Below, in pieces: positions 51,001-63,872 of a stretch of DNA of 64,000 nt (position 1 is its first letter; each line of letters opens with the position of its first letter). Origin of the DNA: Ectocarpus siliculosus (taxonomy: Eukaryota; Sar; Phaeophyceae; Ectocarpales; Ectocarpaceae); NCBI GenBank assembly GCA_000310025.1, contig FN649758.1, positions 2,354,076 to 2,418,075 of the forward strand, read 5' to 3'. The notes under the pieces were generated by a model. It searched no databases and had not been told where the DNA came from. It saw nothing but the letters and a program-made list of their open reading frames with translations. The translations under genes and the position numbers were made by a program.

Positions 51001-54000
51001 GTGGCGCTGCAGGCGCTCACAAATCTCGAACGAACCCGCCGTAGGGTTCATGGCGGACAGAAACTGTACGTCCACGATCTGTGAACAACAAAGCGAAGCA
51101 AAGAGATGTAGGTATGCACAGGGTTAGGACATTTTTGCTGTTTTGTCCCGCTTGTCGGATCTGCTCGCGTGAAGCCCGGTGACTCCTTTGTGTACCGCGA
51201 ACAAAAACTCGGTACGTGTACGTATTCTGTACTCTTAGCATACAGGTAAGGCTACGTCGTCTTCGGCCGCACGACCGCCCCCCGCTCACGTCGAGCCCGC
51301 CGTTCCAACATGGCGAAACAGCGCGGAACGTAGACATTTGATTGAACGTCGTAAGCTGAACCTTTTTTCCGTTTCTCACCTCCTTCCGGAACCCGAGGTC
51401 GACTCGGTCGAAGAAGGTCCCGTATCCGACGATCTGCGTGAGGAGCGCGATAGCGTTCTGTGTTCCATACGTCTCGACGTAGGGCAGGTTCATGTCGTCC
51501 AGGAATGTAATCAGGCGCTTCGTCGTCGGCGGGCCAAACCTTCGGCCAGAGCGCTTGTCAATGTTCATCTCGAGCTCCTGGTGAACAGATCGAGGCCGCG
51601 AGAAATATAGAGCGTCATTGTAACATCCTCGTCAAGCAGCTTCTGTAGCAACGGAGTTGGAGACTCGCAAATTGTGTCGGGGTACTTCGTAGCCCGTTCC
51701 TGCTCACGGACAGTTTTCTTGCCATTCGTATGGGAAGAATCGAACCTGAAACACGTCATGTAGCATCTCAGGAACTACCAAGTTGATGATACGTAGTTCA
51801 CCTGTTGGAGAGCTGCGGAGTCGGTGAAGTAATTCATGTTGATGTTGACGCTCAGCAGGCCATCGGCATCCTTGTCCAGACTGCCCAAGGGGGGACACAC
51901 AAAACAACGACGGTCAATGGTTGTGGCAAGCTTCGCATTGGGTGGCCCGCCGTATCCTCGACCGTCATGCAATGAGGCTTCGCCATCATTCAGCCTAGTC
52001 AGCTATGACCTGCCCGACGATTGTCTATATCATCCTCATCTACCCGTGCTTTTGGTTGGTCGACAAAGTCGCACCTGCGCAGGTACTCCTTGATGATTGA
52101 TGTCTTGCCGGTCCCCGCCGTACCCACGAGCATCAAAAACTTGCTCCTGCGTACGAGCTTGTTCATGATGTACGACATTCTCACAGTGTCATTCGTGCTC
52201 ACGGCCAGCTGACTAAACGGCGTCTCACCGGGCCCCACGCCAATGGGAATAGGCTGATAGTCGGGCACCTGAGGTGTGCGAAGGGGCCGTGCACGCCATG
52301 GGAACGCACAGATCTCGGAGTCGAAATGCGTAACGAGAGTTGATCAATCATCGGCTTATTTAGCGTGTTTTCGCGAGAGTATGGCTATGCATACCACTAA
52401 CTCAAAACACATACGCAAACAATACAGCCCCGAATATCCCACCTGGGTGGACCAGTCTTTGAAGCCGTCGCTCTGCCAGTCGTAAAAGTAGTCGAAACAG
52501 GTGCCTTCTTTCGGGATTTTTTGGCCAGCAAACGTCGAAAGGAATTCCTCTGAGAACTTCCTGGAGCACCAATAAAGTGATTGCAGAATTACCTTTTGGT
52601 GTCAGTATGGACTTTTGGTGTCAACGATTGTATGTTTGTTATCCCTTGGCATGCACCCGGCGTTGCCTCGAAATGATCGAACATACTGCTTTTGAGATGC
52701 TGGCACAGATTATCCAATCGGTTCGGCCCTTCTCTCGTTTAAGGCTAGCCGCGCAAGATCAGTGACCACGACATAAAATATCCACTACACTTCACCTGCG
52801 GTAGTCGTCTGACTTGTCTACGACCATTGGACCACCGAACGCCCACATCAGGGCGAACACGAAGAACTGCTCCATGAGATCGCTCGTTTTCTTCTCAGGA
52901 GGCACATCCTCGAGTAATCCTTCCAGCAGGTAGACGATGGTGCACACCTACGCAAAGCAGATTGTGTCACGTTGGAACGGCGGTGAATGCTGTTTGCCGC
53001 GGCGGTGAAAACAGCATAAACTGTTCGATACCGTAAGATTGTCTTGTCCGAATCTCCTTTCTTTGTCGTTCGACAGCCAATATATTATGCAAGCTCATGT
53101 ACGGGTGGACCAGCCTACTTTGTGTACCTTGTTGAGGACGCGCAGAGGTGTGACCTCCTTGAACCCCTTGCGGACAATCGTCCTGGTAGCCTCCACGTAT
53201 TTCTCGAAAAGGGATGGCAGAACCTGACGCTCGTTTGCATCCTCGCGAGTGGCTGCCCACGACTCCACGAAAGGCTTCCACCCAATGTCTTGAGAACAAG
53301 TTTAATAGACGGACAGCAGGATGCCGGCAACAAAACGAGATAATATCCAACAGGAAGTGAGGTCCTGGGGCGTCTATCATGTACAACTATTGTGCAGGCA
53401 AGTGCTACTCCAGGGGAGCGAACAAGAAAATCAATACGTCTACCTTGTCTGCTCACCGGTCTCGTTAATGAAGAGGATACCAGCCCTCGAAACTGTGGCC
53501 GGAGTTGCGTTTTTCAGCGAATTGATTTCGAAAACCATCCGCATGGCATCGCTGAGTGGTACACGTTCGTTGGAAACCAAAGTCAAAACCTGTGATTGAG
53601 AGCGGACAGAAGCAGTATTCAGGAGAGCCCGATTTTGTAGTGAGTGTGTCGCGATCTCCCCCGGTCCTTCTCTGCGTCCCCTCTACAGCCAATGTGTGCA
53701 TATTCGAGTGATATTTTCGATGTGAGCTCGTCCCAAAAGGTACATACGCACCTTGTTGTCGTCCATCACCGTGTTCATGGACTCGATCCACACGGCATCA
53801 ATGTCCCCGTCGAGAACCACCCACTTGTATGTCTGATACTCGTAGAAGCCCTGCAGGTGTCAAATGTCGCAAGCAATCCAGGACGATCGAGGTGTCATCA
53901 ATAATGCCAGATACTACTGCGTGAAACTCGTGAGTATTACCAACACTGACCCTACTCTGAAACTCGCCCGTTATCTAGTTAACGGCGCCCTATCACTCTG

Positions 54001-57000
54001 ACATTAAGTTTGTGGGTCTTCTTCGAATTCGCTGTCAGGGATGAAATTCAAATTCAGCTTGTCCAAGCAGCGTGTCCAAGCAATCCCCGCCCCTTGTGCA
54101 CAGCGCATAGGAAGCCATTTGATACGTGGCAATCGGGGGCATTGAAACCGTGATCGAGACAACCATTGGATGTGGACTGGAAATTAAGAAGATGATTGCA
54201 GCATCGTCACTATTCCTTCAGTATTATTTTCAATCCATTTAAATCACCGACACTAGCTAGTGCCAAGAGTAGACCTGGTCAGAGAAGTTCTTCGACATTC
54301 CACGCATAATAATTGACAGGACGCCATCTTTCCAGTCCTTGGCGAGAGTCATGTACCCGTACAGCTCATCCCCTGGGCAGGGAGAGCACCACGTCAAAGG
54401 GTGGAGCAGAGCGAAGAACATCCGTCGCCCGGCAAAGTGTGTGGTGGTCAAAGGGAAATGTCCTTTTGCTCCAATACACGTGGGATTCCAAAGTGATGGG
54501 AGCAACAAAACAACCCGACACGTTGCGTTCCTGCTGCTTTTGACCCTTTCCAAATCGCTTCACACACCTGTAACGGCCTTGGGGTTTACTGTCTCCACCA
54601 CGCACGTCTTCTTGGGTTTATTCATGTTGTGTGTCTGCGCAAGGGTCTGCAGCGTGGAAAGGGTGGGCGCGGCGGCGTCCGTGAAGGTTAAGAAAATTGT
54701 GTACTCGACGAGCCGATAAAATAGTCACGCGCTCAGTACCAACGTGGCGCGTGTGTGTGAGCGGCCTAGGCCCAACCACGAGTGAAGACAGCATGGAGAG
54801 TCATCGCAAAGAAATATCTTCCGTTCAACGTTCAAACCTTCCAAATGGTGCTCTTGCCGCAACCCGCTGGTCCTAGAAGCATCACAGAGTGGCGAACATC
54901 CAGCAACTCCTGGAACTGCACCGTCTTGAGCACAAACGTGTCATCGATTTGAAGCCCCCACTCCGTCGAGACGCTCACTACCTTTTGCTTCAAGGTCTCA
55001 TCCATCTTCGTCGCCACCTCCAGCCCCATGAAAAGATCCGCAATGAGCCGTAGGAAAATTGGTGTGTCGTGCGCCGGAATCTTGGGCGTATTAAAGTCTC
55101 GAAGTGCGCGCATCAAAATGGCCGCCTCGTCCAGATTTGGCTCCCCACGCTTAAGCATACCCGCCATACGCAGAACCGACTTCACCGCGCGCAGGCCCCA
55201 ATCATAGTGGAACTGTTTTGACAGGAGATCGGAGGACAGCTCGTACAGAGTGACAAACTTGATAGCAAGCGTCCGTGCTTTCTGGAACCCTTCGGACATG
55301 AGCATGTTCTCGCATATGGGCTTCAGGTCAGGTCGAATCATGGCGCAAGACCGGAAGAGAGCCTTCAAGTTTTCCGGGAGCTCTGTCCGTCCTGCGTACC
55401 CGGGGTTCATCGTGATGTAGAAGCCGCACGTGGGGATCAGGCTGATGATATCTCCCATAAAATCAAACACACCGACCTTGACCGGCGGAGTGCCGGCGGG
55501 GAGGTGTTGGTACTCGGGGTCCCTGTGTGCCGGTACGCTGTACTTGACAATCGCATCTTGCACCGTCTTCACCTGCGTGGCCACCACCGAAAGAACCTCA
55601 ATAGGGATGCGATTAAACTCGTCGAAACAACCCCAGGCACCGGTCTGTGCCAAGCCTCTGAAAATATCGGCCATGGTCTGGTAGTTCATCTGGTCCGAGC
55701 AGTTGAAGACGTAGCAAGGCAAGGCCAGTGCCCTCGCTAAATCTTTCGTCGTTTCCGTCTTGCCTGTACCCGCCGGTCCAGCCGGAGCCCCGCCAAGGAA
55801 GAGACGGAGCCCCATTGTTAAGGTGATGTAGCAACGGTCAGTCAGCGGCGTGATAACCAAGCGGCCCGTATTGCCAATCCACTCGTAAAAGTATTTGCAC
55901 CTGAAGTCACAAATGCGGATATCCACGTCCATGTTTGTCTGCGCCCAGTAGAAGCGAAGCTGTTGTTGCCATAAAAATGCTGCAGGACCTTCGGTCTTGT
56001 CGTTGATAAGCTTTTGCACGACATCCCTGGCGTGCACATCGAGAGTGATTAGCGATATAATCTTGGTACGATCCTCCCTCGTGAGCTCGCCTAGAACCAG
56101 GTCGATGAGGCAGGCCAGGCGAGCATTGCATACACCGAGATAGCGCTTGACGGCGTCTTCTTGGCCACCCTCGAACTCTTCTAACGCCGCCTCCGTTTCT
56201 TCTGTCCAGTAGATCTGCGTGCCGGTAAGCACCACTTGCGCCGGGTAGTCGAAAAGCCACTTGTGACGGGGCTTCTCTACCTCCCAATTGACAGCTGTGT
56301 CGATTCCGTCGTTGAGGCGCAGTTTGAGGGTCATGACCATCATTTCACTCAAGCGGTTCAGGTACCCCTCGACCTCGCCTTCCATGGTGAAATCTTCGAA
56401 AGTTTTGACGTGTTCGCGGTCTTTTGCAACCTGAGGATTGCCAATCGTGAAGTTTTGTTTGCAGCAGAAACATGACAATGCCAAATCAACATAAAAACGT
56501 TGTGTCGGTGTTCTGGCCACGTCCTACTGTTGGAACACACGATGGCATGTTCGTGCTGTCCTTTCAGTGTTAGCGTTTAAGCAAGCATGCTGGAAGAGTA
56601 CGCGCGTGCTCGAGAATAAAGCACAACCTTGAACATGCGAATGTCGGGCGTGATGTGGAAACATTTCGGACGGCGTCTACTATAGACCGCCACCAGGTGC
56701 CTTCTCCTACATAGCGCCCAAATGCTCACCATCTCGTTAACAGTCTTTGAAGATGTTGTTCCGTCCTCGAGAGTAATGAAGGTAAGATTTGCCAGCGAAT
56801 CATAACAATCACCGAGGTATGGCATGATCTTGGGCGGGTTGGTGCCGTTGGCAAGCATGTCCAACAGCGCGACGTTGGACACAAAGTAGAATCTCGGGAA
56901 AATCTGCGGAATTTACGCGACGTCAAACGAACGGATAGGATAAGAATGTGCTTTCGTTGTGATGTCCCCTTTTATCTCAGTGACCTCCCCTGTGTGAAAC

Positions 57001-60000
57001 AAGATCTTCCGAATGTAACTAGACGGCAAACATGCTTCAAGGCTGGAATTCACGTCGGCATTTCCAGATTTTTTTAGCCAAACGCCTTGCATCACCTTCT
57101 TCTTCATGTCGAGATATTCGTTGAGGCTCTTCTGGCACATTTCTAGTCGTTGCATCATGGACTTCAGACCCTCGGCACGCCCATCAACCCCGCAAGCATC
57201 GACGGCCATGGGTACGTTGATTGCTTCTTTCATTAGCTCCTTGAATTCGCTGTCGATGCCCTCAAAGCGCTTTGTATCTGTTGCAACGTAAACAATACGT
57301 GATGACGAGGTTTGTGTGCGACCTGGCTGCATTTGGACAAAGCGCGCTGGCCCTTTCAATGTGAACTGATTAGTTATCGACCCTTGAGAACATCCGCGCG
57401 CAAGGTCTTCCTGCTTTCTCTGGGGTGCATGATCTAACTGCAGATCCCGCTGTTTTGTCGACACCACCGCACCAGGATGCGCGTTTCGCACCCCGAAAAG
57501 TAAAAGCTGTGCTCGGCGCCACGCTCGTTTACCTTCGGGCATGCGTTTGAGGAGGAACGGAGGCCCGAATAGGCAGCTATTGTCTTACCGTCCGGCAACT
57601 GAGAACGAATGTCCGCTGACGCCAGGAAGATGCTCTCTAGCGATGCCCAGTTCCGGCTAACGTTCGCCCACAGCTTGAGCACTTCTTCCACGCTCCCCAG
57701 TGTTTTCTGCCAATGCATGACTCGGTCTCGGAAAAAGTCAACGAACTTGCCCATTCCCACCATGGATTGTAGTTCCATCTGGTGAGCCTCCAGGCTCTCG
57801 ACGAGCTCCTCGGAGGGCCGGACGACGAACATCTCCGTATCTTTGTGGGGCACGTAGTGCAGTTCCATGTCCCTCCATGCAGCCTCGATAACCTCCAGCT
57901 TGTTTTCGATCTTGAGTTCTTTCTGAGCCGTTTCTACGATCATGGAGACGTCTTCGACGTGGGCATGGAGGTTGAGCTGCATCATGTCGTCCATTGTGAA
58001 CTTTGGATCGCTGGGGTTTACAGCCTTGACTTCGCACACCGCCGCCAAGCTTTTCCAGTGGCGTACCCGCATGGCCGGGCTGTGCAAATCGTTGATCAGC
58101 GGTAAGACCACACCCATGTTCTTGATGGAGTCTTCGATATCGCGGTATACCGCCCATCCTTTCACGACCGGGAAATCGTTCCCCTGCTTTCGGAGCTGCT
58201 TAAGGAGTACTTTGTTCTCGTCATCAAGTTCTTCCGTGTTGATCTGGCTCCACAGAGCTGTTCTCCAGTCTACGTATGTGCTATCCACCATGGCTTTAGA
58301 GTCCCACAGCCCCTTGAGAAGCCTGAGCTCCATCCGTGTGTCCTGAGTCTCGGGATACTTAGACACTTGCAGTTCGAACAGATCTTCCAGTTCGTTGTAC
58401 TTTCGAACTTGGACCTCCTTCTCCAACAGGCTGGCTGCATGTTCCTCCATTTGCTTGTACGCGTCCTCCACAGGTCCTTTGAAAGCAAAAGGGGCTTCCG
58501 CACGGAATTTATTGCGGAAGGATCGCATGGCTAAGAAGAAGCCTTCCAGCTCTTCCTTCAAGGCATCCACCTGTCACCGCGCATCACAACCGCGCGATCA
58601 GCGGCTTCTTCAGCGTCTGGGGGTTGAAGGGGGCAGTAAACAATGCGGTGCTGTCCAAAGTTTTGAAAAACGCACTGTCGCAATGCGACTGGAAATTCAT
58701 GCCCAAGGCTTGCTCTCGAGCATGGCAGTAACCTCGTCACCATTATCACAGACGCTAGCCGTTCATTGCTTGCTACCATTGCCCATTTCACCAACATTTC
58801 AACTTTCCAAGAAACGCGGAGAAACTATTCTACCTCTGCCATCTGCATCGGTAGGATCTCTTCCTTCTTGCGGAACGTCTTCTTCACCAAGGCGTCCCAC
58901 GACATCGGAGCCTCTTCCAGGAAATCCTGCTCAAGCGAACGAACAGAGATACAAACATTTTTCCGGCAGAATTTTTCGAATGCTTGTTTGTTACTTTAGT
59001 CAAGACGGGGAGCAAGAAAAATCGAAAGTTTCGCCTACACACAGACCATACGTTGGAAACGATATCATCTGAGCATCACCGACCAAGCACCTAGACTAGT
59101 TAGTGCCCACCTGTACGTCTTTCTCGGCCACCTGTACCCCCGATACATCGACCCCGTGCTGTTTCAGCATGACGATCATTTGATGCAAGGGCTCGAACAT
59201 CTCCTGGGTTGTATCCATGGCCTTGCGGACCTCGCTGATGTCCTTCATGACCTGGTAGGTTAGTGAGCGTTTTGACCACGGTATTGTGTTAAACGCGTGG
59301 AAGGGATTCGATCTGGGGGTGGTAGGCGTGAACCGTTTTATACTAGTTGCACACCATGCAAATTGTCAGCCACTGGGAACAAAATCAAACGAGGTTGTAT
59401 CGAGTAATGTGCAACAGCAGAGCGGGTGCATATGCACTACTTCTGATTGCCTGAATGACGGCATGTGCCATACCTTCATTAGGTTGTCCTTGCCTTCTGG
59501 ACCTTCCGGGACCTCTGCATCCAACCCTGTAGAAATTTCTCTCATGAAGGTATCCAGCGATGCCAATTTTTCCACCTAGTATTGCCGTTGTGAATCGGGC
59601 AGGAGGTAGAGGTTCAGAGTTCTCGTGAACCTTCACCTGGTTAGATGCAAGTGGAATGTGAAAAAAACAAAACACCAACACCACCCGGAGCCCTGGGCCA
59701 TGCTTGTTGCGTGCTCACCAGGGTACTCTGGAGATGTGATGTAAACATGTTGACCCACTTCGACGACCATGTGACCAACGCTTGCTTCACTGGAGTAACT
59801 TTCACCCGAAGCCAGCCTACGTCCTGCGGGCTGCGGACAATAACGCCAGGGACAGCGCAGTGGGCAGGTGGGTCAACTCGGTCTTGAGCATCTCCCTCGC
59901 TGTGGTGGGCACGGACGATACCTGAGGTTTATTGAACTCTCTTTAACGACCCATTACCTGACCAGCTTCTTAGCCGACGTCTGGACCCCTTCATATTTTT

Positions 60001-63000
60001 TAATTGCATCCTCGAATTTCTTCAGATCCGTCAGGCGCTGTCCGAGCTCCGTAGTAACGATGGCATCTTCGGCAAATTCTTCGAAAAAGGCATCCCTTTG
60101 ACGGGGGCAGGGCGGGGCAAGAAAATAATGTTACGCTCAACCTGCGCTCGTCGCTCATCCGTTGTGCTTTCAAGTCGTCGTGCCTTATCAAGAGTGTGAT
60201 GAAGCCGGAAGGGTTTCCTAATATCAGGTGTGTAACTTTCGGGCTTGGGAAGTATAAGACAGAACCATTGGTGTGGGTTTTTGGAGTTGTCGCAGAACTC
60301 AACAGAAAAAATTGGGTATGCGACCATGTCGTACAGGAATCAAGAGAAAAAATGCGGAAAAGTTCACAAAAGTGTGTGTATCCGTATCCACACCGGGGTA
60401 TTTGTTACCATGTGTATTATTGTATTCATCTCAGTATTTGCCCCTATTTCTGGGTCCTTCGCCCTATTTTGCCCCGGTTGTTATCCTACGTTGATGTACC
60501 GTACCGCGGGTATTCCCCCAATGGGTATAAAGAACTCACACAAGTTCTGGGTAGGGTTTCGGTAAAGACCTTCAGGCTTCGCAGAAGTATCCGGAACGGG
60601 TAACAACCTGGAAAAATACACCCGATACTATGATTCTGTACGAAATCTACCTTGCCGAGTATATCCTGTCTCACATGTCGGTCAACCATAGGTAGGAAAA
60701 GGCATCGTATTGTGCCTTCAACCTCATGCAAGCTTCATCATTGTCGGACAGGGCATCGTTCAGAATGGCGACCAGCATCTGGACCTCGGTGTCACTCTGG
60801 AAAATTGTCGAAGGAGGAGCACGGGTGAGTCGTCTGCTATCGTGACGGGGTGAACCTCCAAAATTAATGGACTAAGTACGAGCGCCCAACGTCAACAATA
60901 GTGCGACATGAAAATCCACACATCTATCACACTTGATGCGCGTATGGGAGACCGTACCCAAGGAATCAGCTCGCCACCGGCTCAACAAAGGGGAATCAGT
61001 CGGACCTACACAATAGAACCAAAACGAGACTGAGCGATAAGTACCTGCATCTCGCGAATGTATGTCCCTTCATTGTCGAGGCGCTTGAAGAGCGTAGCAA
61101 TGCTGAAGAAGCTCCCCACCCAGTTGTGGACGAGATCTCGAATGCCTTTGCCATTCGACGCGAATCCGATCTAAGCCCATCCGCCACATCGAGAAACCGG
61201 AAAGAGAGGGATGGGTTCGTGATCAGTGCCATCTTTACCCAATCGGGACACGAGACCTCAAAGAAAGTCACAGAGCGACTCGTGAGAATATTTTTTGTTT
61301 TTTTACGGGGTTGTGGCGTATTGAAGCGCAACATCAGTTTGCGAGGCTGCGCTCACCTGGGGCTGGAAGCGAACCTCACTGTCCACGAGATCCAAGTTGA
61401 TCTCAATCACTGGAAGCAGGCCCTTCTTGGCCATCACGTCCGGACTCACCTTTAAGAGTTGTGCAATGGCAGAGACAAGTGTGTTACCCACTCAGGAAAA
61501 AAAGTGATGTGAGGAAATATTCGAAGCACAGGCCGTGTATGCCATAGATACGCCATGGATGGGTCAGAGCTGATTTACCGGTCATGAGCACAAACCATCA
61601 AGATCTATCATCTTAGGATCATGTTGTCGATCGACGCTCCTCATGACTGCGCAATTAAGGATGAAAACGAGCGGATATTCAGTATTGTTCCGGAGCTGTG
61701 CATGTGCTATTTTACCTGATCTAGCAGATACTCTAGAGACGCGCATATCACGCGCGATAGGCCATCAACGACCACGTTGTTGACGAAGTCCACGTATCCA
61801 CGCCAGTCCGGGGAGGCATTAGAGCATTTGAGGACCTTGTTGTTTTCCTTCAGCATGTTGTGGATCTCCTGCAGAGCCGTAAATACACCACGGTAGAAGT
61901 AGCACCAAGAGGAAGTGGGATTAGATTGTCAGCATGACCGCGTGATAGATGTGGACACGGTTTTACGTTATACATCACTTATCTTCAACGACGGTGCATA
62001 TATAAAATACCTTTTACTTTTCAGGAGGAACCAAACCATCCGAAGCGGGCAAGACACGTCATTTGCAGTCTAGGTGAGGTACCGGCAACTGCGCACCACC
62101 CAAGACCAGCAACTGAAAAAACATTGACACCGCCATGTAGGTCCCTTTAAGCGAACGCAGCGAGGCGGTGCGAAGCGATCCCCATCGTATATACAATGCA
62201 CTCTGCCTATGACTGATACTGTAGCGCAGAAGGGGCGAGGCCGCGCAGAAGTGATTCACAAACAAATGTTCACCTTCCCCCCTTCTTTGATTTCGGCGTA
62301 TCGAGAGCTCTTGATGGCCTTGTGCGCACGCTCAAATTCATCTCGATCAACGGGTTTCGGCTTGCGTTCCATTAGTGGGCGATCCCACGCACCAAGGACC
62401 CTCTTGATGTTGGCCAAATTTGTCTTCATCGTGTGCATCACCTCGTGCACAGCGGTTACCTGGAGATCGGTGGTTGACAAAAACGAGTGGAACGATGGTA
62501 TGGTCAGGTGGGGTGGAAGTTATCGCAAGAGCGATGCTTGCCTGCGTGTTCTCCTGCCCTGGACATCGAAGCCTGGCATCGCAGACACAGTACTTCGTAT
62601 GTCCTTCCAATCATAGGGTTCTTCGCACCTGTTCCATGGACTCTTCAATGAACTCATTGATTCCAACACTGTTCCAGTTCATTTGGCTGAGTCCGGCGTT
62701 GATTACGCGGTCAAACTTGTCAAGGTAGGGCCGTACGAGGGGCTTCTCCACGGGCAGAAGTTGGAGCAGGACATCGTTGTTCATGTTGACAATGAGATCG
62801 AGGTTGCCCGTCCATCTCCTGAAAATTTCCACCTGCTTGTAGACCTCAAGTGCACTGTCGGGCACCGTAAGTCCCAGCAGCAAGAAGTACTTCACTTCTC
62901 GGAGAAGCTTAACCAAGGCCGGATCGAAGTTGACGTTCAACAGGCTCTTATCTAGATCTCGGATAAGGAGTGGTAGTTTGAGCTTGGCCTGACTGGACGC

Positions 63001-63872
63001 TTCGACATCGCGTCCCCATTCCTCAATCTTCTGATTTTCGTACTCTTGAAGACTCGCAATTATCGTAGCATACACCTGCAGTGAATCAATGGATGGTACT
63101 TGCGAGGTTGTGCAACGGTTGTGAAAGAAAGGCTATCGCGCGCCATGGACGAAAATGGAGCACGAACATGGAGGAGCCGGGTGAAACCTGGAAGGAAGTC
63201 ATCCAGTTGTGGGAAGAACGTGAGAATTATAAACGAATTTTGTTCCGGTGGGATCGGGTGACTACGTGTAAGAAAAGCAGGCGAAGTTTTCGGATGAACT
63301 GGCTGCATAGCCTCGTTAGGAAAGCTCACCTTTGCTACTTCTTTGGCCTCTTCCCTGTCCAAGATAGTTCGGTCAAGCTGTTGAAGTTTCGCCATGGGAA
63401 TCTGAATCCTGTCAACCAATCCTCTGCACCATGTTAGGGCTCCGGCAATGGGCGGGAGGTTCCACGATATCGGTGGGCCGTCTCTGTTTTGCAGGAACAG
63501 CTCCTGCACGTTTTTTAAGTCAGCACCGTAGCTCTGTACTAGGCCGACGTACTTCTTCTCTAGCTCATCCTGTAACGTGTTTCAATCGAAGATATGAACA
63601 CGGATGTGAGCATGGTTCACAAACACCTTTGAAGTGATGCTGCGTCGAAGTAGGACCTCCATTTGGTTAAGTTTGGCACAACCGTGCAGGCATCTCGTAT
63701 TCCCGAGGTTCACCTGGATGATAGGTCGCTCTAGTAGTCCCTCAAAGCTATCGAGCAGCTTGAACCTTCCATACACAGTTGCGCAGTCGTCGAACGCCAA
63801 GCTGACAACCGCGCCGAGCCGGCGCTCTAGCTCCTTGATGCTGCATCTGAACTCGTAGAAGTCGTCATCAAA
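36441..63872 (-). CDS. Axonemal outer-arm dynein heavy chain, beta type (5' end beyond window)
   Basis: This is a ciliary motor ATPase that slides outer-doublet microtubules. Sixty-two exons in the window join in one phase to 4,034 residues plus a stop at 36441-36443; about 400-500 N-terminal residues lie past the right edge. Domain order is tail, linker, AAA1 to AAA4, coiled-coil stalk with microtubule-binding tip, AAA5, AAA6 and C-terminal domain. Walker A motifs are [10 protein letters not shown] (AAA1), GPAGCGKST (AAA2), GTAGTGKTS (AAA3) and GVGGSGKQS (AAA4); Walker B of AAA1 is CFDEFNRI. The [15 protein letters not shown] segment, the [12 protein letters not shown] loop and the SCAMIRPDL segment point to the outer-arm beta class (DNAH9/11/17; Chlamydomonas beta) rather than gamma. 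Exons are mostly 65-300 nt with two large ones (982 and 1,593 nt). Five introns start with GC. Confidence 0.98.
39891..39928. repeat. Tandem duplication across a dynein splice donor
   Basis: The 18-bp string AACGTACATGATTTCCCC occurs at 39891-39908 and 39911-39928. On - each copy contains AT|GTACGTT, so the donor of dynein exon 54 exists twice, 20 bp apart. Only the inner site (exon end 39918) keeps the reading frame. Confidence 0.9.
45332..47869 (-). other. Dynein stalk and microtubule-binding domain, exons 36-42
   Basis: Exons: 47654-47869, 47371-47437, 46968-47173, 46738-46838, 46247-46418, 45845-45979, 45332-45578. The first stalk helix runs from [13 protein letters not shown] to [18 protein letters not shown]. 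The binding tip follows, with [18 protein letters not shown] and [15 protein letters not shown]. The second helix starts [14 protein letters not shown] and runs to [13 protein letters not shown]. Three introns in this segment start with GC. Confidence 0.94.
48021..50190 (-). other. Dynein AAA4, exons 30-35
   Basis: Exons: 50032-50190, 49625-49798, 49309-49464, 48862-49026, 48474-48633, 48021-48199. Motifs in order are [31 protein letters not shown], the Walker [17 protein letters not shown] at about 49370-49410, [26 protein letters not shown] and [18 protein letters not shown]. Confidence 0.95.
48724..48751. repeat. Short tandem repeat in a dynein intron
   Basis: CCGTGGATGTCCTA occurs twice head to tail in the intron between dynein exons 33 and 34. 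No function is evident. Confidence 0.8.
50439..54646 (-). other. Dynein AAA2 (rest) and AAA3, exons 18-29
   Basis: Exons: 54568-54646, 54275-54372, 53752-53850, 53457-53589, 53128-53288, 52796-52947, 52443-52560, 52075-52268, 51802-51880, 51380-51577, 50851-51078, 50439-50528. AAA2 Walker B lies in [15 protein letters not shown] and its sensor region in [17 protein letters not shown]3 has Walker [10 protein letters not shown] (about 52095-52125), Walker B FLDDMN and the [18 protein letters not shown] segment. Exon 29 ends with FQGLCQ before a GC donor; this keeps the residue count equal to the family's FQGLLRA. Confidence 0.95.
54838..58570 (-). other. Dynein linker, AAA1 and start of AAA2, exons 14-17
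   Basis: Exons: 57589-58570, 57096-57277, 56730-56903, 54838-56430. Exons 14-16 form the linker (DHC_N2) that performs the power stroke, including [16 protein letters not shown]. Exon 17, the largest, carries the whole AAA1 module: the KYFYEWIGN lead-in, Walker A at about 55757-55790, Walker B CFDEFNRI at about 55605-55630 and the arginine-bearing [17 protein letters not shown]. It ends just after the AAA2 Walker A at about 54840-54880. AAA1 is the main hydrolytic site and all its key residues are present. Confidence 0.96.
58834..63872 (-). other. Dynein tail region, exons 1-13 of the window
   Basis: Exons: 63714-63872, 63330-63569, 62629-63075, 62274-62459, 61716-61868, 61357-61449, 61045-61170, 60675-60796, 59958-60095, 59719-59830, 59474-59575, 59111-59251, 58834-58926. 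The first begins [19 protein letters not shown] and the second contains [20 protein letters not shown], both hallmarks of the heavy-chain N-terminal (DHC_N1) region, which dimerises and binds intermediate chains. Downstream segments [20 protein letters not shown] and the [19 protein letters not shown] junction match the order of the family. Confidence 0.95.
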